From contig JABMIG010000249.1 of NCBI GenBank assembly GCA_013187285.1, positions 1-64,000 on the forward strand: a DNA stretch of 64,000 nt. The letters are read 5' to 3'. Numbering within the stretch: the stretch's first letter is position 1; every line of letters starts with the position of its first letter. This document shows positions 48,243 through 59,344 of this stretch, one piece after another. Position numbers and translations under genes: made by a program. The stretch is from Cyclotella cryptica. Lineage: Eukaryota; Bacillariophyta; Thalassiosirophyceae; Thalassiosirales; Thalassiosiraceae. The notes under the pieces are model-generated. The model worked only from the letters and a program-made list of their open reading frames with translations, searched no databases and was not told the DNA's origin.

Positions 48243-48859
48243 TCTGTGGAATGAAATAGTGACTGGAAGAGGAGAGGCGTCAAGTTTGCCGTGATGGTTC
48301 TAGAGGTTCAATGAAGAAGTTGCGTTGATGTGAATGTGGTCATGGATCGGTAAAATAAGTATTCAGACGGGTGTCTCTATGGTTGCGCACAGATTGCATC
48401 GCCTATCCCTTCGTTGTGACATCTGCGGCGCCGTGTATTGTTGTATCAGAGTCGATAATCAGTCGATAATCCCATCATGGCATATCCAATCGATTGGAGG
48501 GCGTGGATGGTCGGCTTCTGCAAATTCTTGCAAAGAACGTCATAAAACGGCATGATTAGCGGGGGAAACTACATTTATTCAAGGTTGCCTACTAAAATCT
48601 TATTTATTGAGGTTTGAGGCAAAAAAGATATTTTGTGATGGGCGACAAAAAGTGTCAAGCCCATCTCATACGTGTTTTGACATACCTTCACTGTCATCCA
48701 CACAACATGATAACAAGATAAGATAACCCATTTAGAGACAACATCATCGTGGCCGACGTCGCAACAAAGGCCGTCCCTCTATCGACAGTGACACCCAGCT
48801 TGTCAATTACAGATCAAAACGGGGTGTTAGTTGTGTTATACATTCTTCGAGGAGTTACA
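48243..48859. promoter_or_regulatory. Bidirectional promoter region of the SAP gene and ispD
   Basis: 617 bp separate two divergent start codons, both of genes with signal-peptide-bearing products. It should contain both promoters. I see no TATA box that I would trust and no other gene. Confidence 0.45.
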
Positions 48860-49825
48860 ATGATCTCCTTAGTAAAGTTTTTCACCGCATTGCTTCCATT
48901 GCCGTTTCTCCCCTCGGCAGAAGCATTCTTACCATCAACGCAATGCCACGCTCGTTCTACGTCTCCCGCCGTCGTTTCCTCCCGTTCACATCATATCGCC
49001 ACTGACAAAAGCAGATCATCATCCAAGTTTTCTCTGCACAGTTCATCATCGGAGTCCAACGAAGAATCATTCACCGGTTTTGGCAACGTAGGCTTCCTCA
49101 TCCTCGCCGGCGGTACGGGCTCGCGAATGAAAGCAAACATGCCCAAACAATTCCTCCAATTACGATCTGCCCCGGTCCTACACTATTCGCTCGACCTATT
49201 CCTCGAAAAGCTCCCCTCCTATTGTTCCGAACACAACTTGTCCCCGCCGTCTCAGGTAGTGCTGGTCCTCGATCCCAAGTACCAGCCGGAATATCAACCC
49301 ATCGTGGACAAATACGAGGGAAAATTAGCCTTCGCCAATCCAGGTGTGGAACGACAAGGATCCGTCGAAAATGGATTGAACAAATTGGTGGAACTCGTAG
49401 GACCCTCGTGCGAATACATTGCTGTGCACGATAGCGCTCGTCCACTCGTGACGATTCCTGAAATATTATCCGTGGTGTCCGATGCGGTAACCCACGGAGC
49501 GGCCGTGTTGGGTGTTCCGTGCAAGGCCACCATTAAGGAGAGCGAGGATGGGATGTTTGTTCGGAGGACGATTCCGCGGTCGCGGTTATGGGAGGTGCAT
49601 ACGCCGCAAGTGGTGAAAGTGGAGGCGTTGTTGCGTGGGTTTGAAAAGGTGGCGCGGGAGAAACTGGAGGTTACCGATGATGTGTCGATTATTGAGGCGT
49701 TGGGGGAGCCTGTGAAGTTGACGAGGGGAGAGTACACTAATCTTAAGATTACGACGCCGGAGGATATGGATGTGGCGGAAGCCATTTTGTTGGATAGGGG
49801 TCAGGGAGATGTTAAACTGTTGTGA
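48860..49825 (+). CDS. ispD: Plastid 2-C-methyl-D-erythritol 4-phosphate cytidylyltransferase
   Basis: IspD (EC 2.7.7.60) joins CTP and methylerythritol phosphate to give CDP-methylerythritol, the third step of the plastid MEP isoprenoid pathway. The ATG at 48860 gives 321 residues. An earlier GTG extends the frame but lacks a signal. Residues 1-22 are a signal peptide ending SAEA|FLP, the diatom AxA-Phe plastid cleavage motif, followed by a Ser-rich transit peptide to about 72. The catalytic domain has LAGGTGSRM (82-90) and PKQF (95-98) for CTP binding, GVERQGSVENGL (162-173), HDSARP (190-195), then HTPQVVK and VTDDVSIIE. Length after the presequence fits bacterial IspD. Single exon. Third-position GC rises toward the 3' end. 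Confidence 0.95.
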   Translation: MISLVKFFTALLPLPFLPSAEAFLPSTQCHARSTSPAVVSSRSHHIATDKSRSSSKFSLHSSSSESNEESFTGFGNVGFLILAGGTGSRMKANMPKQFLQLRSAPVLHYSLDLFLEKLPSYCSEHNLSPPSQVVLVLDPKYQPEYQPIVDKYEGKLAFANPGVERQGSVENGLNKLVELVGPSCEYIAVHDSARPLVTIPEILSVVSDAVTHGAAVLGVPCKATIKESEDGMFVRRTIPRSRLWEVHTPQVVKVEALLRGFEKVAREKLEVTDDVSIIEALGEPVKLTRGEYTNLKITTPEDMDVAEAILLDRGQGDVKLL

Positions 49826-52806
49826 AACAGATATTGCGTGATGTTATGAATGAGAAGTAGCTTTTTGCAATTCCTTGTCAATTCAGCTTGTGTCTGAGTT
49901 TCATAAAGTGAATGCAATGAATGATCATCAATTGGTCAAAAATATTATGCATTATCATAAAATGGTAAATGCAGGAGAATTTTTCATCAGTGAAATTATT
50001 AGTATTGTACTATCAATTCAGCTTCTGCTAAGTTTTATCATTATCAAGAGTTTATGGGCAAATATAAAAGCCTCTATGTCTACATACTCAAACACACACC
50101 AAACCATATTTTTTCCTTTTTGCTAACACCTTCTAGATAAAACCATCTTTGTGTATTATAATTCTTGTTTAGTGATTGATGATACTATATTATGAACATC
50201 TTCTTTTTCAATCAATTACTGAACAACCACACCTTACCAAAGTTGACAATGCACTGTCACAACAACTATACTGGTGATGTAAATCCCTAGTGTTGCCCAA
50301 AGTCAATTTGAATTTACAATGGCTAAGCTGCTGACTTTACTCAATACCTGATATTTAGCTGGGATCCCAAGTGGATAACGCTCAATGAGTCCAAATAACC
50401 AAAGAAACAGATTTGAGTAAACCTCTGACCATCTAGATTCAATGGTCTGTCTGCAGCCAACACGAGATTACCTCTGATATCATTCTTTGCAATGGGTTGG
50501 TTGGTCCAGAGCCAGAGAATGCCGTATCATACACCCGACTAGAATTTGAGAGGAAGCTCTCCCTGCAATAGGAGAAGTCCAACTCCAATCATAAGAACAA
50601 TATTGAAGAGAAGTTTGACCTACTGCAGCTGCCTACAGGTGTAGCATCGTTCAAGTGGGACCTAAGCATCACCAAGTACAATGGCAAATGGCAATAAGTG
50701 TGCTGAAAAGCAAGAAACAGCATGAAAGACTATTTGGATGCTGTTGATAAGTGCAACAACTTTGATCTTCATGTGATCCACAGTCTGTGCCTTGCTTGAC
50801 TGTTGAACCCAGATCTTGAGTTACATCCTACATCAAGAAGAGTTACATGCATTGTCTCTTTAACCCCACAAGCATTGCTGAGCTATGTAAACATGACTTC
50901 CTTTCCCAGTGCCAAGTAGCACTGTGCAGTCGAGACCGACGAGATGAAAGTCCATGACTTCAATGGCTTTCTCAATGCCGATGTTCACAGCTACAGACAC
51001 CAAAAGCTTGTCAAATGCAATGAAGGCCAAGAAGGCCGACCATTGTGATGAGTAAACACATTGCCCAGGGTGATATGACAGGGACCTCCACAAATACCAG
51101 CCCCATGACTGAGATCATTGACGCACTGATCATAGAAGAAATCATCATCATCCCACATTCTATGAATACAGGGACAACAAAAACTGCTAGCATTGCATAG
51201 CCTGCACCAAAGCAAAGGCCACTGCAATGATGAAATTGTCGTGGAGTGTAATGACTGGGAGTACTTGACTATGTCAGGAATGCCATGATTGGGTTTTATC
51301 TCAATCTCCCAGAGACCCCAGATCATGTATATATTCCCATGAGTTTTATTGGCACAAATGCACAGAATCAGTAAGATCAAAAACTTCTGGCTCTATGAGT
51401 AAAGTACCCACAACAAAAACATGTCAATATCTCTCTACATAGATCTTGATGACATATGAGATATATGCATCAAGAGGGCAATCCTCATAAACAATGGCTT
51501 ATTACTCTATCACAACAATGTTGGAGCAAACGATCAAGTAGTATCATCAAGTTGTAGAATACAACTTGAGGTATTGATATCATCAGACAATGCTCAAATA
51601 CACAAGTGCCTCAATTGTGAGCATTGCTAATGATATCACCTAAACTTGAGCAAGTAGCAGCCTGGGAAGAAGTGGTAATTGCTTTGATTTGCCCATGGGC
51701 ATTACGTGTCAACAACAGAAAGGTTAAATTGAATCTTCTTTAGTGTTTTTAATTCCACTTTAAACCTGGATGAGTTGATAAGAATTGGTAAGACAACCTC
51801 GTGCTACATTCAAAACAAATTCATCCAACCTTGGACTTTTTTATTACCCTGGCCCAGTACACTGTGTACGTGTACACAACAGAGGAAGGAATTATCAGAG
51901 GCACATGTCAATGACATGTGCATAGTTTTTACACCAAGGATGTCTCATACACTTGTACGCACCACATTGTGGACAATGTGCTAAAAACATTGCACAGCAG
52001 CAATGCACCATTTCTCACCTGCCTTTGGTGACTGCAATGCATGCCACGTGAGTTATACTGGCCACCACACAAGGCAGTATAGCAGGGTTCCCCACATTCA
52101 AAGGAGACATATTCTTCATTACACCAATGATTGCAGTCTTGTCATTAATTGCTCAGCAACATTGTTGGTGCATAAATGACAATGCTTGCCATGCCAATAG
52201 AAAGAGATGTCAATATGACTGCAAGTTTCAATGAAAGTGCACGATCCAACTGAGTTAGGAATAAGAATAACTGGTCTTTAATCATTGAGCAAGCCCAAGT
52301 CAATGGCAGTATCACCATTGAATGATGTCCAGGTCTCACTTGATGCATCAATCCACGTAATGTCAACCAGTATCATTGAATTGATATTGCTGACCATAGA
52401 TATGAACTCAAATCCTTTCCCCCCAGTGACGAAAGAGAACACCTCCTCGTACCACCTGGATTTTTAATTTTCCTCTGTGTGTTTTGGAGAATATGTTATC
52501 TTTTTCTATGCAATTACTGGTGTGAGTTTGACTATGTCACAGCAAGGCTCACCATGGAAAAGGAAAGAGTGTCATCGTGTCCATCATAGTATCCCCTCAT
52601 GCTTCTATTTAGGTTAGTTTTTGACCTAGTCTAGGTAAGAAGAGGGCTGTTGCTAATTTAGCATTGGAGATGTGCAGTCAAAAAGTGACCCAAACAGATG
52701 GGCACAATACTCAGGACAGGCCATACATCATTCATACATCAAGTGGTGAAGAGATCACCACAGTTCTACCATAAAAAGCCAATTGGAACAACAAAATATA
52801 CCAAAG
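49826..52806. other. Long intergenic region, no gene recognised
   Basis: About 3 kb of AT-rich DNA. A coding-like stretch at about 50600-50690 on the + strand (EEKFDLLQLPTGVASFKWDL, stop soon after) and broken frames to about 51400 suggest an old decayed gene or element that I cannot identify. The frame at 50991-51380 on the - strand has no recognisable motif. Nothing else supported. Confidence 0.4.
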
Positions 52807-52808
52807 TA

Positions 52809-53247
52809 CCGTAACTACCGATGTATAAGAACCACCGGTGTATAAGAACCACCAGTGCATAATGACCCATTTCGACAGACATTTTCTTTTTTCAGTCAAT
52901 TAATGCACGTTGTTTACTCTAAACATTGTCTATTTAGATTCTCCTTATTGGGAGCAACACACCCATATGTTTAGGTCCACATGGGTCCCATTATTCACTG
53001 AGTTACACTACTATGACCGAAAACTCACCACACATCACGCTCACAACAAACACACACATCACACTGACGAGCAATGGTTGAAAGGGTACATAGTGGCTAC
53101 CTCTAAGTAGATAGGGTAATGTTTTCAGATACATTAATTTTTTCATTGTGGTAGGGAGACTAACTTTATTGGTATTATAAGAACCGCTTATTGTATTTTT
53201 TAAAAATGACCGAACATTTTGTGGTTCTTATATACCGGTAATTACGG
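52809..53247. mobile_element. MITE derived from the pogo transposon
   Basis: 439 bp flanked by TA (52807-52808 and 53248-53249). Its ends are CCGTAACTACCGATGTATAAG at left and CCGTAATTACCGGTATATAAG read inward from the right. The left ~250 bp match the left end of the transposon at 19563-19815 and the right ~150 bp match its right end (from about 21990); the coding middle is missing. It is an internal-deletion derivative, mobilisable only in trans. Confidence 0.9.
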
Positions 53248-53249
53248 TA

Positions 53250-54257
53250 GTTCAGCTAACGTCACATCAGAGGACGATGAAAGATGATAATAAGTCTTGA
53301 TTGAAACAACTTTCGCCTTTCATGTGATTAACAAAAATTTTCCAAAGAACCCGAGCTTTCAGTAATGTCTTAGCCATTCAGACCAGAGGTACTTAGTTTT
53401 CAAAATATTTTCACTAGTTCATGTAGGGTGTTATAATGTGGAGGTACTTGATAATTTAGTTTTTGTTGTTGAATACCACCAGATCATCTTGTAGATTATA
53501 ATTTTTCATCTAGTGATTGATGTTACTACATCATTGCCCTCTTTTCTTTTGCCTAATTAGTGAACCATTGCACTTCCCTCCCCTGGCTTGGGGTTGGACA
53601 GCGTGGTTAAGGTACGGGTTAGAATCCACTTTGGACCACGTGATGGACTTTGAACCACGATCGACGGGATTTACTATTCCCACGTACGAATGTACGCGTC
53701 GACCCTGAAAATTCGTGGACTCACGTGGTTCAAAGTCCATTCTGACTTGTAGCAGAGGGCAGCAGTTTGACAGAGTTCAACAAATCCATATGTCGCGGAG
53801 ATCCTTGGAGGCTATGTTTCCCCATAGCATGTTCTAGCACTTGTAACCTAGTCAAGTGTGAGGAATGAAGTAAGGGTTAACCGTAAAACCAATTTAAGGT
53901 TTGCTGGGACCAATAGAACTATGATATTTTTTCTTATCACGTGGGGTCTTTGAAAGTACGACTACCCAAGAAGACGTGATGACGTAGAAAGACTACTAAT
54001 TAAACGTAGTAAAGGTAAACATAGAAATTCTGAGTTCAACAATATTGCTGAGACGCGTTTCGCTGGGCTTCTCCGCTGTCACAGCATATGATCAAACTTC
54101 CCTGAGCGAGGAAGTACACAATTTTATTGCAATGGGCAATGGAGGCGCCGAACGGAGTCTAGGGGAGAGATAAGTTTTGGGATTGGGCAGGATTGGGCGA
54201 TGCTCCTCCTTTGGAGCCGCTTCCGTCAATTCACCCGTGAAATACTCTAGGATTATT
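53250..54257. other. Intergenic region upstream of the HSF-like gene
   Basis: It includes a 17-bp inverted repeat (53643-53659 and 53724-53740) described separately. The last 200 bp are more GC-rich and probably hold the leader of the next gene. No other gene seen. Confidence 0.45.
53643..53740. repeat. Inverted repeat, 17-bp arms
   Basis: ATGGACTTTGAACCACG and its exact reverse complement flank 64 bp that include the short palindrome CGTACGAATGTACG. It could be a hairpin-forming remnant of a foldback element; no target duplication was found. Confidence 0.8.
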
Positions 54258-55910
54258 ATGTCTTGTCCTCTGTCAGCCCTGGCAGATATTGCAACCATGT
54301 CGGGAGGCAAACCACACGCCAGCGAATCGCAAGATTCCTCCAACAGCACCGGCGACGAAGAAAGTCCGGCAGTGCCCACTGCCCCCGGCGCCAGCATTGC
54401 CCCACCGGGCCACCAGCGACGAAGGCGAATGAGCAGGGTTGGCGACCCCACGGCTTCCAAACGGCGACGCAAATCGGACGACAGACCGTCGTTTCCGGCC
54501 ATCCTTATGGGGATTTTATCCAACCCAAAATATGCCGACACAATTTCGTTTTTGTCCGACGAGCGGCGGTTCATCGTTGTCAACCCCATCGAGCTCGAAA
54601 CCACTGTTTTGCCGTTGCACTTTGATGCATCGCCAGGAGCCATGACGTGCGAGAGATTCGTCAACATGCTATGCAAGTGGGGGTTTCAAATATACAACGA
54701 TGCCAAGTATCCCGATATCAATGTGTACAGCCATCCCTTATTCAAGAAGGGAGATTGGGAGGGTTGCTTACGAATCGTCAAGCCATCCAAGTCGGCGAAC
54801 GAAACGTCCTCGGCGGATAATGACGATGAGGCACCGATGCCGGAGTTGCCCTCGGATCAGTATGACAATGCGCGTTCTGTGAGTCCCTCCCATGAAGCTC
54901 GTCACAAGGGGTGCAATAGTGGTAACGATCCTTCATCGCACGCCGCATTAAACCATGTGGAAACAATACACCCCAAAGTATTGGAAGCGCAATTGTTACA
55001 AAAAATGGAGGTGACCAATGCCTCTCGACGACTCTCCGGAATAGGAATGAATCGAGATCCCATGGCCATGCGCATGTTTCTCCAGCATCAAATGGCGGGA
55101 CAATTCAGTGCATACTCTCCTCACGTGGCATCGTTTCGAAGGTCGAGTTTGCCCTTTTTTCCTGGATGGAATGGGCCAGGGGACATGATGTATGCGATGC
55201 AACAACCACAAATTGGCTTCTTGCAACAAATGCAGAAGGCGGGGGAAACTACGGGGAATGCACTCGGGGAGAACGTTGCTTCCGAGACCAATGAGAATGC
55301 ACCGGGTTGTTCTGGTAAGAGAGGATCGCAGCAAGAAGGAGAAAGTGAAGCTAACAATGAAAAAGGTTTACCCGGCGATGATGGCATTGCGGCTACGAAC
55401 AAAATTGTGTCGGATGCTATGGCGGCACTCAAGGGAGAAGTCTTGAGTCATCAAATAGGGAGTTCTTTTCGAAGGCACTCCATGGAGCATATCAACACAT
55501 CTCCTTCTTACTTGAATGCCATGACGGAACAATTCCTCCAAAGGAGCATGGCAAGGAGGTTGGGCTCTCGCCCGTCGGGGATGGGTGGACTAATGAATCT
55601 TGGGGGTGGCCAGTTTGGGACTATGTTTGGTCCGAGTATGATGTATGGAAACTTTCCGAAAAATGATCCATTGATGGCAGAAGTGGGGGCTAAGGTAGAT
55701 GCGCAAGCCAGAGTCTTATTGGCGCAACGAAGGCGTGAGTCGTTAGATATGAGCAAGAAAATGGCGTCTGTCGTGGACAAGGACGACTCATCTAGCAAGA
55801 TGGCATTATCAGAAGTGAACAAAGGAGTTGTAAAGAATGGCGAAGCGACAAATGTGGATGACAAATCATCTATGAAAGAAGACAAATCAGATTCAGGTGA
55901 AAACAAATGA
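54258..55910 (+). CDS. Heat-shock-factor-type transcription factor
   Basis: HSFs are nuclear DNA-binding proteins; diatoms have an expanded set. The ATG at 54258 gives 550 residues. ATG 54297 (537 residues) has a better context (GCAACCATGTC). From 54258, a basic nuclear-localisation stretch (RRRRMSRVG and SKRRRKS) lies at about 54-73 and the DNA-binding domain at about 79-174. The HSF order is FPAILMGIL, then ISFLSDERRFIVVNP, TVLPLHF, FVNMLCKWGFQIY, YSHPLFKKGDWEGCLRIVK. The recognition-helix signature of canonical HSFs (SFxRQLNxYGF) is replaced by CERFVNMLCKWGF. After the domain comes a long Met/Ser/Gly/Asn-rich, probably disordered region with no clear heptad oligomerisation domain. It ends in a charged Lys/Asp tail. 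Single exon. Regulation cannot be read from the sequence. Confidence 0.85.
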   Translation: MSCPLSALADIATMSGGKPHASESQDSSNSTGDEESPAVPTAPGASIAPPGHQRRRRMSRVGDPTASKRRRKSDDRPSFPAILMGILSNPKYADTISFLSDERRFIVVNPIELETTVLPLHFDASPGAMTCERFVNMLCKWGFQIYNDAKYPDINVYSHPLFKKGDWEGCLRIVKPSKSANETSSADNDDEAPMPELPSDQYDNARSVSPSHEARHKGCNSGNDPSSHAALNHVETIHPKVLEAQLLQKMEVTNASRRLSGIGMNRDPMAMRMFLQHQMAGQFSAYSPHVASFRRSSLPFFPGWNGPGDMMYAMQQPQIGFLQQMQKAGETTGNALGENVASETNENAPGCSGKRGSQQEGESEANNEKGLPGDDGIAATNKIVSDAMAALKGEVLSHQIGSSFRRHSMEHINTSPSYLNAMTEQFLQRSMARRLGSRPSGMGGLMNLGGGQFGTMFGPSMMYGNFPKNDPLMAEVGAKVDAQARVLLAQRRRESLDMSKKMASVVDKDDSSSKMALSEVNKGVVKNGEATNVDDKSSMKEDKSDSGENK

Positions 55911-58900
55911 GTAGAAGATTTGACAAGAAGAAAAGATACATGATTGCCCGAGGCTCTACATGTAATTTCACAAAAATATTTACCATTTGAAAATAGAATA
56001 ATTTTATTAATACATGATCATTATAAACTGTAAAGTTGTCTGCCTCGGAAGTTCTAAGTAGCATTGCAGCATCATTTGATGAATATAAGATTGCTTCTCA
56101 ATTGAGCAGATTGCATCAAACCTTGAAATTAAACAGATGGTAGAGAATCTAAGATGTGTGGATTTCTCAAGGTGCACTCGTCTTGCCTTGTTCCTCAGAG
56201 CTGGCTAAGGCAATACTCACAAGTCATTTTGAAGAGTTCAGGAAATTTGAGATTAATGGGAAATGGAATATGTAGTGCTATTTGCTGTAACAATGTACAG
56301 ACTGATTGATGAAGGTAGAATTGACCAAAATGTCTTGCATGTTTTAGACCAAAACTTCACCTATCATACGTAGGCAGATATACACACACAATAAGATTGC
56401 TTTATTGTCAAGTTAGCAATGGACTATTGGCCACCTAAAGATTTTGAGGAGCTTAAGTCTATCTTTCCAGAATCTTAGACCATCAGGAAATTTCTGCTGC
56501 GTTAGATAAACACCACTTCCTCTTGAAAAGATATTGTTCAATACAGTGCACATATGAAATGGTATGCTGTTAGGAATTTTTGTCAGGCACAATGTCACAA
56601 TATTTCAATACATGACACAGGCCAAGAATCTGTAGCTTCCAAGTGGAACTCCAAAAGTCCCCTTTACATTGTGTAACACAGAGAAAGGACCAAAGTCATA
56701 ACATATTAGTTTCTCAGAAACAATATCCAAAAAGGATTTTCCTTCTTTAGACTCCACCATATACATTAGAGGTGTTTTCTTAAGTTGAATATCAAATGGA
56801 GATTTTCCTTCTCAGGAACCTTCACATGGGACAGTTCCTCTGGGCAGTTGAATATGGGTCAGTCATGGAACTCCCATGACCAATTGTGTTTTGTTTAGAC
56901 ATGAGATAGTTAGTACCTCATTCATCACTTGCACAGTAGCATTAAGCTAATAAAAACAAAGTCAGGAAAGTGTACATCAAGATTTTTTACATTCTTTCTG
57001 GCTTAGCTCAATACATACTGATGAAGTATCACCAAACATGCAACATCATTGAAGTATGGTATGCAATCAAAGCAGTCATATGTGTATATATGTATTAGTA
57101 TGTTTGACACAAGCCAAACACATAAAATATTCCATGAATTATGTAAGAATAACTATGGTTAGAGCTTGATTGTTCATCATAGAGATAATGGTGTATTTTA
57201 TTCTAGAACTGGCAACATGATTAAGTTCATCAAGCTGAAAGTGGCACTATCTGCATTCCATTTCAATATGGCTTCCATCTGGTAACATTTGAAGTTTGTG
57301 CATCATCAAAATGTAACTTTCAACCAGACCAAGTCTGGGAGGATTAGATTTTTTTGTTTTAAAAATTTATAAAAGTACATAAATTGGGAATCTCATCAGA
57401 TGGCATACCACATTGCTGGTGATATGTATCACACCACATTCCAAAATGTTTGGTTCATGTTCAAGAGCATAAGGCAATTGCATATGCTTCTAAAAGATCA
57501 CATGTGGATCATGTCTTGTGTGACACCAACCCATAAGGTGAAGGAGACAGTTTGATTTTGTAGTTGAGAAACACCCCAAAATGTTACCAGTTACCTTTCT
57601 TTGGGGGGCTTGATTCCCAAAGTAGGCAGGAAAATATCTGCACCAAGTTGCACTCTAACAATGGACAGACTTATGTTATTGCTGCCACACATAAAAGATT
57701 GGTCATATGACAAGGTGCATGTTGGTAGAATGCACTCCACAAGCTATCTCTCTTGGGACCTTATAGTGCAACTTTCAGTCATGTCAGATGTGAGTTATGA
57801 CCAGATGTGCACATCAAACAATTTTTGGTACTCATCCTCCAGTGATGCTTATCTGCCACACCTTGGTACTTGAGCAAATTGATTTATACCATGTGTGGCA
57901 GTGGATGAATGAACACCACCATCCTTATTGAAATGTTGTCTCATTGAAAGTTGTCAATAACTAGCTGTGTCTCTCTCTAACACCAGCATACAAATACAAG
58001 TTGCAGATAATTTTGTCCTGCATTGCACTGGAAAGATTTGACCCAAAATAGCTTGTAATATTCAATGCGGTCGCCCCAACACACAAGGCCTTTTACGTCA
58101 TGATCATAATCAAACCAAATACCAATGTGGATTCTACATAAACTTGAATGAGAGCACAGCAAGGAATGCCTGGTGTTTGTCTTTTATTTTTCAATGATGT
58201 TATCAGTGTGTCAGTGTTTTCAATTTGGCATTAACCAGGAATGCAGAAACTGTAAGTGGTATCATGTCATAGAAATGTTTCTCTGGGCTGTTCCACTTGT
58301 GTATTCAGAGTAACATTCAATATTTGATTGATATGTTTGAGTTAATATGCCCGACAGTACCAGTCACTTGTCTCATACACAAACACACAAAGACCTCGCA
58401 AAGTTCAACCAGGAATTCTTTTCACTAAGCACTTGTTCATAAACATAGCTGAAAGTTGAGGTGGATCAAAAACACAACATTTGAGCACTATATGAAATCT
58501 ATCTCCCCAAGAGACATTTAAATTGCAGGTTTATTGGACAAAACTGCAGTGTACGTGTTGTCAAAGCAAATAATGACCCTTTGTTGCATTTGAAGTTCTG
58601 TTTAAGATTGGACAGATAAGTGTTGCTGAAAAAAAACTCTAATGCCACGAGAGTCAGTTGTATCATATTAATTTTACAACCAGCAATAATGTATAAAAGT
58701 CTGGATCACCAGCCATATTCATTTTTTATTGCTGCATCTTTTGAACTGTATAGCTTCCAAACATCATCACAAATGTCACCTAACATTTTTCCTAAACAAC
58801 TGTGTATTACACTCATGACCTTCCTTTGTCACATGCATCATTGCCAATATCATCAACTTTGACTGTTAATTGATTTAAATGCTATACTAATTGCTCTCTT

Positions 58901-59344
58901 GTGACCACGCTATCTACTGGCAGAAACAAGAAAATTAACTATCCCATGAGCTATATGGATCAACCAAAAACAGAGAAGAAAATCGTTAAAACAGAACTTC
59001 TCGCTATTGCACGAAGATCTTTTTATGACAGGATATTTATTTGGATCTTTTTTCGTTCGCCAATCGTATCAACAAAAATAATCATCATCATCGATCATCA
59101 TTGACACCACCATCGGCGTCCTTGTCTGAAGAACACAGGCGACCACTATTTCTCAGTTGCCAACTCTCATTTTTGCTCAACTGAGTTCAAGGTAGGTGAT
59201 GCGGGTTGCAACACTCGGTAGTTGATTTACTGCGATGTCATGGCGTGTCTCTCTTGTCGGCTGTGCGATCTGAAAACGATGTCGTCCTCAAACATGTTTG
59301 CTAACACATTCTGAACGTACCATCTCAGGTATACAATCACAAAG
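55911..59344. other. Long intergenic region, no gene recognised
   Basis: About 3.4 kb, AT-rich, only short ORFs, none with a motif. No terminal repeats noticed. The segment at 59270-59344 probably contains the thiolase leader. Confidence 0.4.

Noticed and set aside
50991-51380. 129-codon ORF on the - strand
   Set aside because: Cys/His/Ile-rich without a motif, in a region of broken frames; not supported as a gene.
54092-54676. 194-codon ORF on the - strand at the HSF gene
   Set aside because: It lies antisense to the HSF DNA-binding domain and is explained by the codon use of that gene.
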